This document shows positions 40,130 to 49,662 of a stretch of 64,000 bases of DNA, one piece after another (the stretch's first letter is position 1; each line of letters starts with the position of its first letter). This DNA comes from Fodinicurvata halophila (lineage in GTDB: Bacteria > Pseudomonadota > Alphaproteobacteria > Kiloniellales > DSM-21159): positions 220,126 to 284,125 of the forward strand of contig NZ_JBHSCW010000011.1 in the NCBI RefSeq assembly GCF_042651425.1. Direction: 5' to 3'. The position numbers and the translations under genes are program-made. The notes under the pieces were generated by a model. That model was not told where the DNA came from. It worked only from the letters and a program-made list of their open reading frames with translations, and did no database searches.

Positions 40130-41584
40130 TCAGCTGCCCTTCACGCCCTTTTCGATACGGTTGCCGATGTCCTGGTCGATATTGCGCCAGTACTCGAAGG
40201 CGCGTTCCAGTATGGGCTGGGACACACCGTCCTTGAGGTGGCCCACGACATTGGAGACCAGGCGATCACGGGCCGCATCGTCCATGACCTCGCGCACCAG
40301 CGTGCCGGCCTGGCCGAAGTCGTCGTCATCCCGGCGCTTGGTGTAGGCCGCGCGAATGATGTCCCCGCTGGCCTCCCAGGTGTCATCCTGGGGATAGCGC
40401 TCGGGATCGGCCGCCGGACCGCCTTTCGTGTTCGGCGCATAGACCGGGTCTGACACGTTCTCGACCCGCATCACCCCATCCTTGCTGTAGCTGTGCACGG
40501 GCGCCTTGGAGCGGTTCACCGGGATCTGCTTGTAGTTGACGCCCATGCGGGCCCGATGGGCATCGGCATAGGAGAAGAGACGCCCCAACAGCATCTTGTC
40601 GGGGCTCGGCCCGATGCCCGGGACGAGGTTGTTGGGCTCGAAGGCCGCCTGCTCGATCTCGGTGTGATAGTCGGTCGGATTGCGATCCAGCGTCAGCCGG
40701 CCGACCTCGATCAGCGGATAATCCGAATGCGGCCACACCTTGGTCAGGTCGAAGGGATTGAAACGGTAGGTTTCCGCCTCGTGGAACGGCATGATCTGCA
40801 TGTACAGCGTCCAGCTGGGATACTCCTTGCGCTGGATCGCGTTGTAGAGATCGCGCGTGTGGTAATCGCCGTCCTCGCCGGCCAGCCGGTCGGCGTCCTC
40901 CTGGGTCAGGCACTCGATGCCCTGGTCGGTCTTGAAGTGATACTTTACCCAGAACTTCTCGCCCTTCGCGTTGACCCACATGTAGGTATGACTGGAATAG
41001 CCGTTCATGTGGCGCCAGGTCTTGGGGATACCACGGTCGCCCATCAGCCAGGTCACCTGGTGTGCCGACTCGGGTGAGAGCGTCCAGAAATCCCACTGCA
41101 TGTCGTGGTCGCGCAGGTTGGTGTCCGCGCGGCGCTTCTGGGAGCGGATGAAGTGCTGGAATTTCATCGGATCGCGCACGAAGAAGACCGGCGTGTTGTT
41201 GCCGACCATGTCGTAGTTGCCCTCGCTGGTATAGAACTTCAGCGCGAAGCCGCGCGGGTCACGCCAGGTATCGGGACTGCCGCGCTCACCGGCGACCGAC
41301 GAGAAACGGATCAGCGTCTCGGTCTTGGTGCCCGGCTGGAACACCGCGGCCTTGGTGTACTTGCTGACGTCCTGGGTGACTTCGAAATGCCCGAAGGCAC
41401 CGCCCCCCTTGGCATGCGGCTGGCGTTCCGGAATCCGCTCCCGATTGAAGTTCGCCATTTGCTCGATGAGATAGTGATCCTGCAACAGGATGGGACCGTC
41501 CGGTCCGACAGTAAGCGAATGCTCATCGCTGGAAACGGGGATTCCCGCATCTGTCGTCGTTGGTTTATCGTCGCTCTTTGCCAT
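40130..41584 (-). CDS. katA: Monofunctional haem catalase (clade 3 type, small subunit)
   Basis: A 484-residue enzyme that removes hydrogen peroxide. Visible sites are the distal His region IPERQPHAKGGGAFGHFEVT, the catalytic Asn in VGNNTPVFFVRDP, and the haem-ligand Tyr in RLFSYADAHRARMG. Length and NADPH-pocket pattern fit small-subunit catalases. The start at 41584 has an AGGAGAG site. It stands alone with its own terminator. Ordinary in all visible respects. Confidence 0.97.
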   Translation of the reverse strand: MAKSDDKPTTTDAGIPVSSDEHSLTVGPDGPILLQDHYLIEQMANFNRERIPERQPHAKGGGAFGHFEVTQDVSKYTKAAVFQPGTKTETLIRFSSVAGERGSPDTWRDPRGFALKFYTSEGNYDMVGNNTPVFFVRDPMKFQHFIRSQKRRADTNLRDHDMQWDFWTLSPESAHQVTWLMGDRGIPKTWRHMNGYSSHTYMWVNAKGEKFWVKYHFKTDQGIECLTQEDADRLAGEDGDYHTRDLYNAIQRKEYPSWTLYMQIMPFHEAETYRFNPFDLTKVWPHSDYPLIEVGRLTLDRNPTDYHTEIEQAAFEPNNLVPGIGPSPDKMLLGRLFSYADAHRARMGVNYKQIPVNRSKAPVHSYSKDGVMRVENVSDPVYAPNTKGGPAADPERYPQDDTWEASGDIIRAAYTKRRDDDDFGQAGTLVREVMDDAARDRLVSNVVGHLKDGVSQPILERAFEYWRNIDQDIGNRIEKGVKGS

Positions 41585-41861
41585 TGTGATCTCTCCTGTC
41601 CGTCGTGAGCGCGTACATCGATAATTGCTTTTGGTATCATGTGGGGGCGCGGACGCCGTTCTTGAACCAGAGCTTGCAGAGGCCTGTGCCTATGCGAGGT
41701 CCTGTCCCCGCCATGTGCAGCAGCACGGAAGTCCGTTTCGCAGGCTAGCCTCTGAGCGGGGGCTGGCGCATGGCAAAACTGCGACAAGACTCTCGTAAGC
41801 GAACGCAGAACCTGGTAACCCCTGTCCGCCTGTCACCAGCTTCCCGATCGTGCCGAAGAGC

Positions 41862-42338
41862 TCAGGCTTTGTGCCGACGCCGGTGAAGGGCCTGCACCTG
41901 CTCGGCCAGACCCGCCACGGGCCCCTCGACCTCCAGATCCGGCACGACCTCCTGGATCGGCAAGGGCCGCACCGGCGCCGGCGGAACCCCCATCGCCTCC
42001 AGCCAGGTCCTGAGCTGGTGCGACGAGCTGGCGTACACGATCCGGCCCAGGCCGACCCAGCCGTGGGCCGCAGCACACATGGGACAATGCTCGCCGGATG
42101 TATAGACCGTCGCCCGCGCCCGGTCGTCGGGGGCCATGTTGGCGGCCGCCCAGCGCACCAGGGCGAACTCCGGGTGGCGCGTCTGGTCCCCGGCGGCAAC
42201 GCGATTGCGATCCTCGGCCAGGACCTTTCCCTCGGCGGAAACCAGCACCGAGCCGAACGGTTCGTCCCCCGCCTCCAAGGCCTCCTCGGCAAGCTCGATG
42301 CAGCGTTTCAGGTGCGCCTGGTCATTCGCATCAATCAT
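41862..42338 (-). CDS. Nucleoside/CMP-dCMP deaminase-family protein
   Basis: A 158-residue zinc deaminase. The zinc and proton-shuttle motif is HPEFALVRWAA (HPE in place of the usual HAE) and the cysteine ligands are in SGEHCPMCAAAHGWVG. It is a relative of guanine deaminase and TadA-like proteins; the substrate cannot be fixed from sequence. The HPE form is unusual but keeps the zinc His and catalytic Glu. Single gene; 276 bases of apparently empty DNA separate it from the catalase start. Confidence 0.85.
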   Translation of the reverse strand: MIDANDQAHLKRCIELAEEALEAGDEPFGSVLVSAEGKVLAEDRNRVAAGDQTRHPEFALVRWAAANMAPDDRARATVYTSGEHCPMCAAAHGWVGLGRIVYASSSHQLRTWLEAMGVPPAPVRPLPIQEVVPDLEVEGPVAGLAEQVQALHRRRHKA

Positions 42339-42413
42339 CCTAATCCTTCGCGGCCCTGTCTTCCAAATTTACCCGTACAACGGGGACCTCGCTAAAAAGC
42401 GCTGCACACAACC

Positions 42414-42977
42414 TTATGCACTCTCGCGCTTGTAAATGGGGATGTCCGGCACTCCACTGCCCAGTTCCACAGCCTCAATGGCAATGACCTCATCGTGCCA
42501 TGGGTGACTGAGCGGAACCGGAAACGTGGCCTGCAGATGCTGTTTCGGTCCCTTTTCGCTCACCAGGGCGATCACCTGATCCCGCCCGCGCCTGGTATCG
42601 CGCAGGGGCAGGGCGATGAAGCGCGTGGGCGTGCGGCTGCCGTCTGCATGAATCTCTTGCGTCGTGAACACCAGAGCTGCCGGATGAAACAGTATGCGGT
42701 GCATATTCCGGACCAGATAGTCCCGCGCGTCCGGGTCAATCAGGGTCAGGTAATCGTCTCCTTTCGGGTCCTCCCCCAAACGCGCCTGCTCATGGGTTCC
42801 CGAAAGACGATAGATCAGTTTTTCCGGACCATCGAACTCCAGCAGATGAACCCGCGCCACAAGGCCACGCAAGGCCATGGGGTCAAAGCTTTCGCGTGTG
42901 GGCACGCCACCGTCCGTCCGGGCCTGCTTCCACTGGTCGATCAAATGGCGATATTCGTCTTCGAGCGCCTGAAGCAT
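42414..42977 (-). CDS. PAS-domain protein (PAS_5-like)
   Basis: A 187-residue single-domain protein of the PAS_5 type common in alphaproteobacteria. Landmarks are VPTRESFDPMALRGLVARVH, EKLIYRLSGTHEQARLGEDP and RFIALPLRDTRRGRDQVIAL. These proteins lack an output domain and their role is not known. The ATG at 42977 with an ACGGGA site is preferred; a GTG at 43028 in frame is possible but has no ribosome site. It may sense small ligands or bind partners. Confidence 0.78.
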   Translation of the reverse strand: MLQALEDEYRHLIDQWKQARTDGGVPTRESFDPMALRGLVARVHLLEFDGPEKLIYRLSGTHEQARLGEDPKGDDYLTLIDPDARDYLVRNMHRILFHPAALVFTTQEIHADGSRTPTRFIALPLRDTRRGRDQVIALVSEKGPKQHLQATFPVPLSHPWHDEVIAIEAVELGSGVPDIPIYKRESA

Positions 42978-43116
42978 TCCATCCCGTCTCTTGTGATCGA
43001 TCCTTGTGACATCAAGGCGACCATACACATTCGTATCGTGGCTGGGCAGCCCAACGGACTTCCGCTACCGAAGATTTCCACATGGTAACCGCAAAGGATA
43101 TCGATGCCATGATCCT

Positions 43117-44649
43117 TCAACCCGAAGGAGCCGCCTGGTAGAGCGCATCATAGCTTTCTCGCAGAATATTCTTCTGCACCTTGCCCATCGTGTTGCGCGG
43201 CAGTTCATCGACGAAGAAAGCCCGCTTGGGCTGTTTGTATCGTGCCAGCTTGTCCTCGAGGGCGTTCAGCACCTCCTCCTCACTTATGCTTGCACCATCC
43301 TTCCTGACGACGACAGCGGTCACGCCCTCCCCGAAATCGGGATGCGGCACACCGAACACGGCTGATTCGGAAACACCTTCGAGCGCGTCGATCTCCGTCT
43401 CCACTTCCTTGGGATAGACGTTGAAGCCACCCGAAATGATCAGGTCCTTGTCGCGCCCCACGATATGGACATAGCCATCCTCGTCGATCTTTCCGAGATC
43501 GCCGGTAATGAAGAACCCGTCGGCGCGGAATTCGGCGGCTGTCTTATCGGGCATCTGCCAATAGCCCTTGAAGACATGTGGGCCGCGGACCTCGATCACG
43601 CCAACCTCGCCCGTTGCCCGTGGCTGGCCTGTTTCAGGATCCACAACGCGCAACTCGGTGCCCGGCAGCGGAAAGCCGACCGTGCCCGGACGACGTTCTC
43701 CGTCATAGGGATTGGACGAGGTCATGCTGATCTCGGTCATGCCATAGCGCTCGAGAATGGCGTGGCCCGTACGTTCGCTGAATGCACGATGGGTTTCGGC
43801 CAGCAACGGCGCCGAGCCGGAAATGAACAGCCGCATGCCCCGCGTGACATCTCGCGTGAAGGAGTCATGAGCGAGCAGGCGCGTGTAATGGGTTGGAACA
43901 CCCATCAGCATCGTGGCACGCGGCATCAGCCGGATTACCGTCTCAGCATCGAACTTGGACAGGAAGAAAACGCTGCCTCCGGCCATGAGCAGGGTGTTCG
44001 TTGCAACGAACAGCCCATGCGTATGGAAAAACGGCAAGGCGTGAATCAAGGTATCGTCAGCCGTGATCCGCCAGCTATCGACCAGGATCTCGGCATTCGA
44101 TGCCAGGTTGTGCTGACTGAGCATGGCGCCCTTCGAGCGCCCCGTCGTGCCTGATGTGTAAAGGATGGAAGCAAGATCGTCCCTGGCACGCGGCACGGTG
44201 TCGAACGCACCACTCTGTCGCGCCATGCGATCTGCCAAGCTGCCTTGTCCGGCTGCATCGAGCGTCTCTATCGCCCTCACCGAGCGCGCTTCCGGCAGGC
44301 CGGCGATCTCGTCACGCGCCTGGGGATCGCAGACAACGACAGTGGGCGTTGCATCGCCCAGGAAATAGGCGAGTTCGGCCAGCGTATAGCCGGTGTTGAG
44401 TGGCAGATAGACCGCTCCGGCCCGGATCGTTCCAAGATAGAGAAGAAGGGCTTCCGGCGTTTTCTCCACCTGGACGGCGACCCGATCGCCCGGTTCGACG
44501 CCCAGTTCCACCAGCGCGTTGGCCACACGCGCCGCTCCGGCCTGCACCTCTTCGTAGGTCAGGGTGCGTCCTTCGGGAGTTTCCAGGAAGACCTTGTCCG
44601 GGTTCGGCACGTTCTGGAAAAGGCGATTGTAGAGTGTCTCTTCAGTCAT
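43117..44649 (-). CDS. matB: Malonyl-CoA synthetase
   Basis: A 510-residue AMP-forming ligase that makes malonyl-CoA from malonate. P-loop YTSGTTGRSKGAMLSQHNLA near residue 165, HGLFVATNTLLMAGGSV, the MatB-type ERYGMTEISMTSSNPYDG, and catalytic lysine LPRNTMGKVQKNIL. It resembles MatB more than fatty acyl ligases at the RYGMTE segment. No malonate decarboxylase or carrier (MatA, MatC) is beside it. The start at 44649 has only a weak ribosome site. Confidence 0.86.
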   Translation of the reverse strand: MTEETLYNRLFQNVPNPDKVFLETPEGRTLTYEEVQAGAARVANALVELGVEPGDRVAVQVEKTPEALLLYLGTIRAGAVYLPLNTGYTLAELAYFLGDATPTVVVCDPQARDEIAGLPEARSVRAIETLDAAGQGSLADRMARQSGAFDTVPRARDDLASILYTSGTTGRSKGAMLSQHNLASNAEILVDSWRITADDTLIHALPFFHTHGLFVATNTLLMAGGSVFFLSKFDAETVIRLMPRATMLMGVPTHYTRLLAHDSFTRDVTRGMRLFISGSAPLLAETHRAFSERTGHAILERYGMTEISMTSSNPYDGERRPGTVGFPLPGTELRVVDPETGQPRATGEVGVIEVRGPHVFKGYWQMPDKTAAEFRADGFFITGDLGKIDEDGYVHIVGRDKDLIISGGFNVYPKEVETEIDALEGVSESAVFGVPHPDFGEGVTAVVVRKDGASISEEEVLNALEDKLARYKQPKRAFFVDELPRNTMGKVQKNILRESYDALYQAAPSG

Positions 44650-44914
44650 TTGTCATCGTGAATGTTTTGTCCGAAGGGGGATCCGACAGGAAGGCGCGCC
44701 GGGGATCGAAGTAATCCGATCCTAAAAGTGACGCATGCGCAGGCTTCTGGTCAAACTGTTTGCAGGTCGGCCAGGGGCACAATGCGAACGGTTGGCTGCA
44801 CAGGAAGCGGACCAGATCACCGGCAATGCCGAAGCGGAAGGTTGGGACTGCAGAGCACGAAGAGCGCCTCGATGACAGCCATCATCCGGGAGACAATGAC
44901 GGCGAACTGCTACG

Positions 44915-45925
44915 CTATGCCAGCTTGGGCAGTGTGAATTTCCGGCGATAGGCCCCCGGCGTGATGCGGACGATGCGCTTGAACAGGCGCCGGAATGCCG
45001 CTGCATCCTCATAGCCCACCTCCCAGCTGATCTGGTCGATGGGGGCATCGGTCTGCTCGAGCCACCGCTTTGCTTCCGCGATACGGATCTGCTGCACATA
45101 GCCGATGGGCGAATGGTCGGTTGCTCGCCGGAATCGACGCTCGAGGGCGCGGGGCGACAGGCCCGACCTGCGGGTCATCTCTGCAACCGGACTGGCGATC
45201 GCGTAGTTCGTATCCAGCCATTTCTGCAGTCCGAGTACGAGCGAGTCCCCATGCCGGGTTCGCGGCAGGAACGGCAGATAGGGCGCCTGGCCTTCCGCAT
45301 GGCGCTCCAGCAACTCGAACTTGGCCACCGCCTGGGAGGCGGTCGGGCCGACACAGCGTCCGATCAGGTAGAGCACGAGGTCCTGCCAGGAGGATGCGCC
45401 GCCCGACATCACGAACTCTTCACGCTCGCCGGCCGTCACCAGCACCTCGTCCAGGCACAGCTCGATTTCGGGGAAGGTGTGCCGGACGACGGGCTCAATC
45501 GCCCAGTGCGTGGTCGCCCGTCGCCCATCGAGAAGCCCGGTCTCGGCCAGGACGAGAAGCCCCGTGCAAGCCGAACAGAGCAGCGCGCCGCCCGCGTGCA
45601 TGCGCCGCATCCAGTCCACAAGATCAGGATGACGACCGGTCTGCCAGCTGTCATCGGCGGCCATGATGGGCACGATGACGATGTCGGTCTGCTCGATGTC
45701 CGTGATCGCACGCTGGATCGTGATCGGCAGGCCGCTCGCGGAGGTCATGTTCGTGCGCGTCGCGCCAACGATCTCCACCTCAAAGGGCGGCGAGGCCGGC
45801 ACCTCGTCATAGAAGCCGGCCACCACCGGGAAGGCATTGAGCACCTCGTAAAGCCCCGCGATGGGCATCGACAGGGTCCCCGGGGTGGCAATCACGCTCA
45901 CGTGCAGCGGCGGCTTGTCGCTCAA
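44915..45925 (-). CDS. GlxA-type AraC-family regulator
   Basis: A 336-residue regulator with a DJ-1/PfpI-like N-terminal domain (CSACTGLLVLAETGLLDGRR carries the nucleophile-elbow Cys) and an AraC HTH pair at the C-terminus (MTRRSGLSPRALERRFRRAT, DQISWEVGYEDAAAFRRLFK). The TTG at 45925 is chosen because of a GGAGG site 8 bases upstream; the longer frame to 46039 is unlike the family. It is divergent from the methyltransferase at 46074 and probably controls it. Confidence 0.88.
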   Translation of the reverse strand: MSDKPPLHVSVIATPGTLSMPIAGLYEVLNAFPVVAGFYDEVPASPPFEVEIVGATRTNMTSASGLPITIQRAITDIEQTDIVIVPIMAADDSWQTGRHPDLVDWMRRMHAGGALLCSACTGLLVLAETGLLDGRRATTHWAIEPVVRHTFPEIELCLDEVLVTAGEREEFVMSGGASSWQDLVLYLIGRCVGPTASQAVAKFELLERHAEGQAPYLPFLPRTRHGDSLVLGLQKWLDTNYAIASPVAEMTRRSGLSPRALERRFRRATDHSPIGYVQQIRIAEAKRWLEQTDAPIDQISWEVGYEDAAAFRRLFKRIVRITPGAYRRKFTLPKLA

Positions 45926-46073
45926 CTTTTCGGCCTCCGTGACGGAAATGGACCGATTGGGTCGACTCTCGCACTTCCTGCGCAGCGCCTCAAGTCGCAG
46001 TCTTGGTGGGCAGCAATGGCGCTGCGCCGCGTCATTCAAAAAGCGCGAAGACTATCCGCGTGAAGGAGGAACA

Positions 46074-47135
46074 ATGACGGCGATCGACGAAAGCAAACTC
46101 AATGCCTTCATCCAGCAGGCCGTCGGCGATCTCGCCGCGGGCTTTGGCGGGATCATGGTCAGCCTCGGCCACAAGTGCGGCCTCTACAAGGCGATGAAGG
46201 GCGCCGGCCCAATGACCGCCCGCCAGGTCGCCGAGCGCGCCGGCTGCGCCGAGCGCTATGTGCGTGAATGGCTCAACAGCCAGGCGGCAGGCGGCTATGT
46301 TGCCTATGATGCCGCAAACGACAGCTACGAGCTTACGCCCGAACAGGCACTGGTGCTCGCAGACGAGGACAGCCCCGTCTTCATCCCGCACGCCTGGGAG
46401 GTTCCCGCATCGGTCTGGTTCGATGAGGACAAGCTGCTGCGGGCCTTCCGTACCGGCGAAGGGGTGTCCTGGGGCGAGCATCATCATCGGCTGTTCTGCG
46501 GCTCGGCCGCCTTCTTCAAGGCGCCCTACCGGGCCAATCTCGTGCCCAACTGGCTGCCGGCCCTCGACGGCGTCGTCGACAAGCTGACAGCCGGAGCACA
46601 GGTGGCAGACATCGGCTGCGGCCACGGTCATTCCACCATCATCATGGCGGAGGCCTTTCCCGGATCCCGCTTCTTCGGCTTCGACGCGCACGAGGAGTCC
46701 ATCGCGGCCGCCCGCGCCAATGCAGAGCATGCCGGAGTCACTGACCGGGTACACTTCGAGGTGGCGAGCGCAAAGTCCTACCCCGGTGACGGCTATGACA
46801 TGGTGTGCTTCTTCGACTGCCTGCACGACATGGGCGACCCGGTCGGCGGGGCCCGCTACGCGCGGGAGACACTCGCCGAGGACGGCACGGTGATGCTCGT
46901 GGAACCCTTCGCCAACGATCGGCTGGAGGACAACCTCAACACGGTCGGCCGGCTGTTCTATTGCGGCTCCACGACCATCTGCTGTCCGCATTCGCTCTCT
47001 GAGGAGGGCGGCATGGCTCTCGGCGCGCAGGCCGGGGAAAAGCGTCTGTCCGACGTCTTCGACACGGCGGGCTTCGGCACATTCCGGCGGGCAACCGAAA
47101 CCCCGTTCAACATCGTCTTCGAGGCCCGGCTTTAG
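46074..47135 (+). CDS. SAM-dependent methyltransferase with N-terminal winged helix
   Basis: A 353-residue enzyme. Residues 1-90 form a small wHTH-like region (MTARQVAERAGCAERYVREW) that in relatives mediates dimerisation. The catalytic domain has ADIGCGHGHSTIIMAEAFPG, FGFDAHEESI and VCFFDCLHDMGDPVGGARY. It resembles rRNA-independent small-molecule methyltransferases. The start has a GAAGGAGGA site. It is divergent from the GlxA-type regulator and ends 30 bases from the convergent dehydratase gene with a terminator between. Confidence 0.88.
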   Translation: MTAIDESKLNAFIQQAVGDLAAGFGGIMVSLGHKCGLYKAMKGAGPMTARQVAERAGCAERYVREWLNSQAAGGYVAYDAANDSYELTPEQALVLADEDSPVFIPHAWEVPASVWFDEDKLLRAFRTGEGVSWGEHHHRLFCGSAAFFKAPYRANLVPNWLPALDGVVDKLTAGAQVADIGCGHGHSTIIMAEAFPGSRFFGFDAHEESIAAARANAEHAGVTDRVHFEVASAKSYPGDGYDMVCFFDCLHDMGDPVGGARYARETLAEDGTVMLVEPFANDRLEDNLNTVGRLFYCGSTTICCPHSLSEEGGMALGAQAGEKRLSDVFDTAGFGTFRRATETPFNIVFEARL

Positions 47136-47155
47136 GCGGGGATGTCACCCCGCCT
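47134..47155. terminator. Bidirectional hairpin between methyltransferase and UxaA-type gene
   Basis: AGGCGGGG and CCCCGCCT form a perfect 8-bp stem with a 6-base loop, overlapping the methyltransferase stop and lying 9 bases from the convergent stop. No T-run follows on either strand, so it is a likely but not ideal terminator. Confidence 0.6.
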
Positions 47156-47164
47156 TCAAGCGCG

Positions 47165-48748
47165 TTACATCACGGCGCCGATCTGCCAGGGCACGAACTC
47201 GTTGTCGCCGAAGTCCAGGGCCTCGCTGCAGCTCTGTTCGCCCGAGGCGGTCCGCAGCACGAGATCGAAGATCCTGTCGCCCATCTCCTCGACCGAGACG
47301 CCCTCGTCCAGGACCGGACCGCAGTTGATGTCCATGTCCTCGGACATGCGCTGATAGGTCGTCGAGTTGGTACAGAGCTTCAGCGAGGGGGACGGCTTGA
47401 AGCCGGAAACCGAGCCACGCCCGGTGGTGAAGCAGACGACGTTGGCGCCGCTGGCGATCTGGCCGGTGACCGAACAGGGATCGTAGCCCGGCGAGTCCAT
47501 GAATACGAAGCCCGGGCCCTCGATGGGCTCGGCATAGCCGTAAACGTTCTCCAGCCGCGTCGTGCCGCCCTTGGCGGCCGCGCCCAGCGACTTCTCGAGG
47601 ATCGTCGTCAGGCCGCCCTCCTTGTTGCCGGGCGAGGGGTTGTTGTCCATGGTCCCGGAATTGCGCGCGGTATAGTCCTCCCACCAGCGGATGCGCTCGA
47701 GCAGCTTCTCGCCCACCTCGCGACTGACGGCCCGCCGGGTCAGCAGGTGCTCGGCGCCGTAGATTTCCGGTGTTTCGCTGAGGATCGCCGTGCCGCCGTG
47801 GCGCACCAGCTTGTCGACGGCAGCGCCAAGCGCCGGATTCGCCGTGATGCCGGAGTAACCGTCCGAGCCGCCGCACTGCAGCGCCAGCTTGATTTGGCTG
47901 GCGGGAACCGGCTGACGGGTCGCCTCGTTGGCGGCCGGCAGCATGGCCTTCACACGTTCCACACCGTCCTGGATCGCGGCGCGCGTGCCCCCGGCTTCCT
48001 GGATCTTCATGTAGTCGAAGCTGTTACCCCGCTCGAGCCCGAAGCGCTCCACGATTCGACTGATCTGGTTCATCTCGCAGCCGAGACCGATCAGCAGCAC
48101 GCCGGCAAAGTTCGGATGCATCATGTAGCCGTGCAGGGTGCGCTGTAGCAGCTCCATGCCTTCGCCCGATCCGGCCATGCCGCAGCCGGTTCCGTGGGCA
48201 AAGGCAACGACCCCGTCGACATTGGGATAGGCCTCGAGAGCAGCGTCATTGAAGGCGCTTGCAACGGCCCGTGCGACCGTCGCGGAGCAGTTCACCGTGG
48301 TCAGGACGCCGATATAGTTGCGTGTGGCAACCTGCCCGTCGGGCCGCACGATGCCCTGGAACGTCGCCCGCTGCGGCTCCGGAACGTACTCTGTCGGGCG
48401 CGCCTCGACGCCATGGTCATAGTCGCGCTCGAAGTCGCCCATGCCGCAGTTGTGCGAGTGCACGTGCTGGCCCTCGGCGATGTCCTGCGTGGCGAAGCCG
48501 ATGATCTGGCCATATTTACGTACTGCCTCGCCCTCGGCGACCGCGCGCGCAGCCACCTTGTGTCCGGCAGGTATGTCGTCGCGGCACTTGAGCCCGACGG
48601 ACGGCAGTTCGGTACCGGCCGTGACCCGGCGCGCGGCTACCAGCACGTTGTCATCGGGGTTCAGGCGCACGACGGCAGGCGTCGTCGTCACTGTTTGCGC
48701 ATCGGCCTGTTGCTCGGCCTCCGCCACATCTGCATCAGCATGTGTCAT
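47165..48748 (-). CDS. UxaA-family acid-sugar dehydratase (altronate/galactarate type)
   Basis: A 527-residue protein with an N-terminal SAF domain (residues 20-110, VRLNPDDNVLVAARRVTAG, HVHSHNCGMGDF) fused to the UxaA catalytic domain (ATRNYIGVLTTVNCSATVAR, HGTGCGMAGSGEG, QCGGSDGYSGITANPALG). These iron or manganese enzymes dehydrate sugar acids. The start at 48748 has a GGAGGAC site. It is divergent from the SDR gene across 146 bases containing the shared promoter motif. The exact sugar acid is not readable. Confidence 0.9.
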   Translation of the reverse strand: MTHADADVAEAEQQADAQTVTTTPAVVRLNPDDNVLVAARRVTAGTELPSVGLKCRDDIPAGHKVAARAVAEGEAVRKYGQIIGFATQDIAEGQHVHSHNCGMGDFERDYDHGVEARPTEYVPEPQRATFQGIVRPDGQVATRNYIGVLTTVNCSATVARAVASAFNDAALEAYPNVDGVVAFAHGTGCGMAGSGEGMELLQRTLHGYMMHPNFAGVLLIGLGCEMNQISRIVERFGLERGNSFDYMKIQEAGGTRAAIQDGVERVKAMLPAANEATRQPVPASQIKLALQCGGSDGYSGITANPALGAAVDKLVRHGGTAILSETPEIYGAEHLLTRRAVSREVGEKLLERIRWWEDYTARNSGTMDNNPSPGNKEGGLTTILEKSLGAAAKGGTTRLENVYGYAEPIEGPGFVFMDSPGYDPCSVTGQIASGANVVCFTTGRGSVSGFKPSPSLKLCTNSTTYQRMSEDMDINCGPVLDEGVSVEEMGDRIFDLVLRTASGEQSCSEALDFGDNEFVPWQIGAVM

Positions 48749-48823
48749 GAGTGTCCTCCGCTCCTGGCTGTAGCCCTGTCGCGGATCGGCTACGCCCGAT
48801 CCCGAAGGCCACGCCACGTCATG

Positions 48824-48845
48824 AAAGTATACTAGTATGAAAGGT
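48824..48845. promoter_or_regulatory. Copy 1 of the acid-sugar regulon motif
   Basis: AGTATACTAGTATGAAAGGT (48826-48845) lies between the divergent UxaA-type and SDR genes. It reads as two RGTATR units spaced by CT and followed by AAAGGT. The central ATACTAGTAT is a perfect palindrome. A close copy lies before the TRAP binding-protein gene and a partial copy upstream of the dehydrogenase at 57799. The GntR protein encoded at 55183 is the likely reader. Confidence 0.6.
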
Positions 48846-48894
48846 CATGCTATGTAAAAGTCGGGAGGGACTCTACAGCCAGCGAGAGGCGTAC

Positions 48895-49662
48895 ATGGAA
48901 TTCGACGAATTACGCGGCAAGCGCATTCTGATCACCGGTGCGAGTACGGGCATAGGGGCCGCTGTCGCCCACCGCATGGGCGCCTTCGGCGCGCGTGTCG
49001 GCGTCCACTACAACGCCAGCCAGGAGGCGGCGCAAGCCGTCGCAGAAGAGATTCGGACCTCCGGGGGCGAGGCGCAGCTGTTCGCGGCCGACGTGCGCGA
49101 CCCCGAGGCCGTGAACCGGCTTGCCGAAGACTTCATCGCAGCGTGGGACGGTATCGATATCCTGGTCAACAATGCGGGCGACATGGGCGGCCGCGCGCCG
49201 ATGGAGGACATCGACGACGCCCGCTACGATCACGTCATGGATCTCAACGCCCGTTCCGTCTTCGCGGCGGTCCGTGCCTTCCTGCCGCAGTTCCACAGCC
49301 AGGGACACGGCAACATCATCAACACGAGCTCGATCGCCGCGCGCAACGGTGGCGGCCCCGGTGTCGGCCTCTATGCCGCCGGCAAGGGCTTCGTCTCCAC
49401 ATTGACGCGCACCCTGGCAAAGGAACTTGCCCCCGAGGGCATACGCGTCAATGCCGTGGCCCCCGGCACGATCGACACCCCCTTCCATGAGCGGCACTCC
49501 AGCCAAGAGCAGCTGGAGACCGTCCGCCGCACCATTCCCCTGGGCCGCCTGGGCACGCCCGGCGACTGTGTCGGCGCCTACCTGTTCCTGGCGACGGACG
49601 CCCTCAGCGGCTATGTCACCGGCCAGGTTCTCGAGGTGAACGGCGGCCAGCTGATGCCATGA
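48895..49662 (+). CDS. SDR-family oxidoreductase
   Basis: A 255-residue classical short-chain dehydrogenase. Cofactor motif ITGASTGIGAAVAHRMG near residue 12, NNAGDMGG, and the catalytic triad in NTSSIAARNGGGPGVGLYAA with YxxxK as YAAGK. The start at 48895 has a GAGAGG site, and the stop overlaps the next gene by 4 bases. It begins the plus-strand acid-sugar operon and probably oxidises or reduces a hydroxyl of the sugar acid. Substrate not readable. Confidence 0.9.
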   Translation: MEFDELRGKRILITGASTGIGAAVAHRMGAFGARVGVHYNASQEAAQAVAEEIRTSGGEAQLFAADVRDPEAVNRLAEDFIAAWDGIDILVNNAGDMGGRAPMEDIDDARYDHVMDLNARSVFAAVRAFLPQFHSQGHGNIINTSSIAARNGGGPGVGLYAAGKGFVSTLTRTLAKELAPEGIRVNAVAPGTIDTPFHERHSSQEQLETVRRTIPLGRLGTPGDCVGAYLFLATDALSGYVTGQVLEVNGGQLMP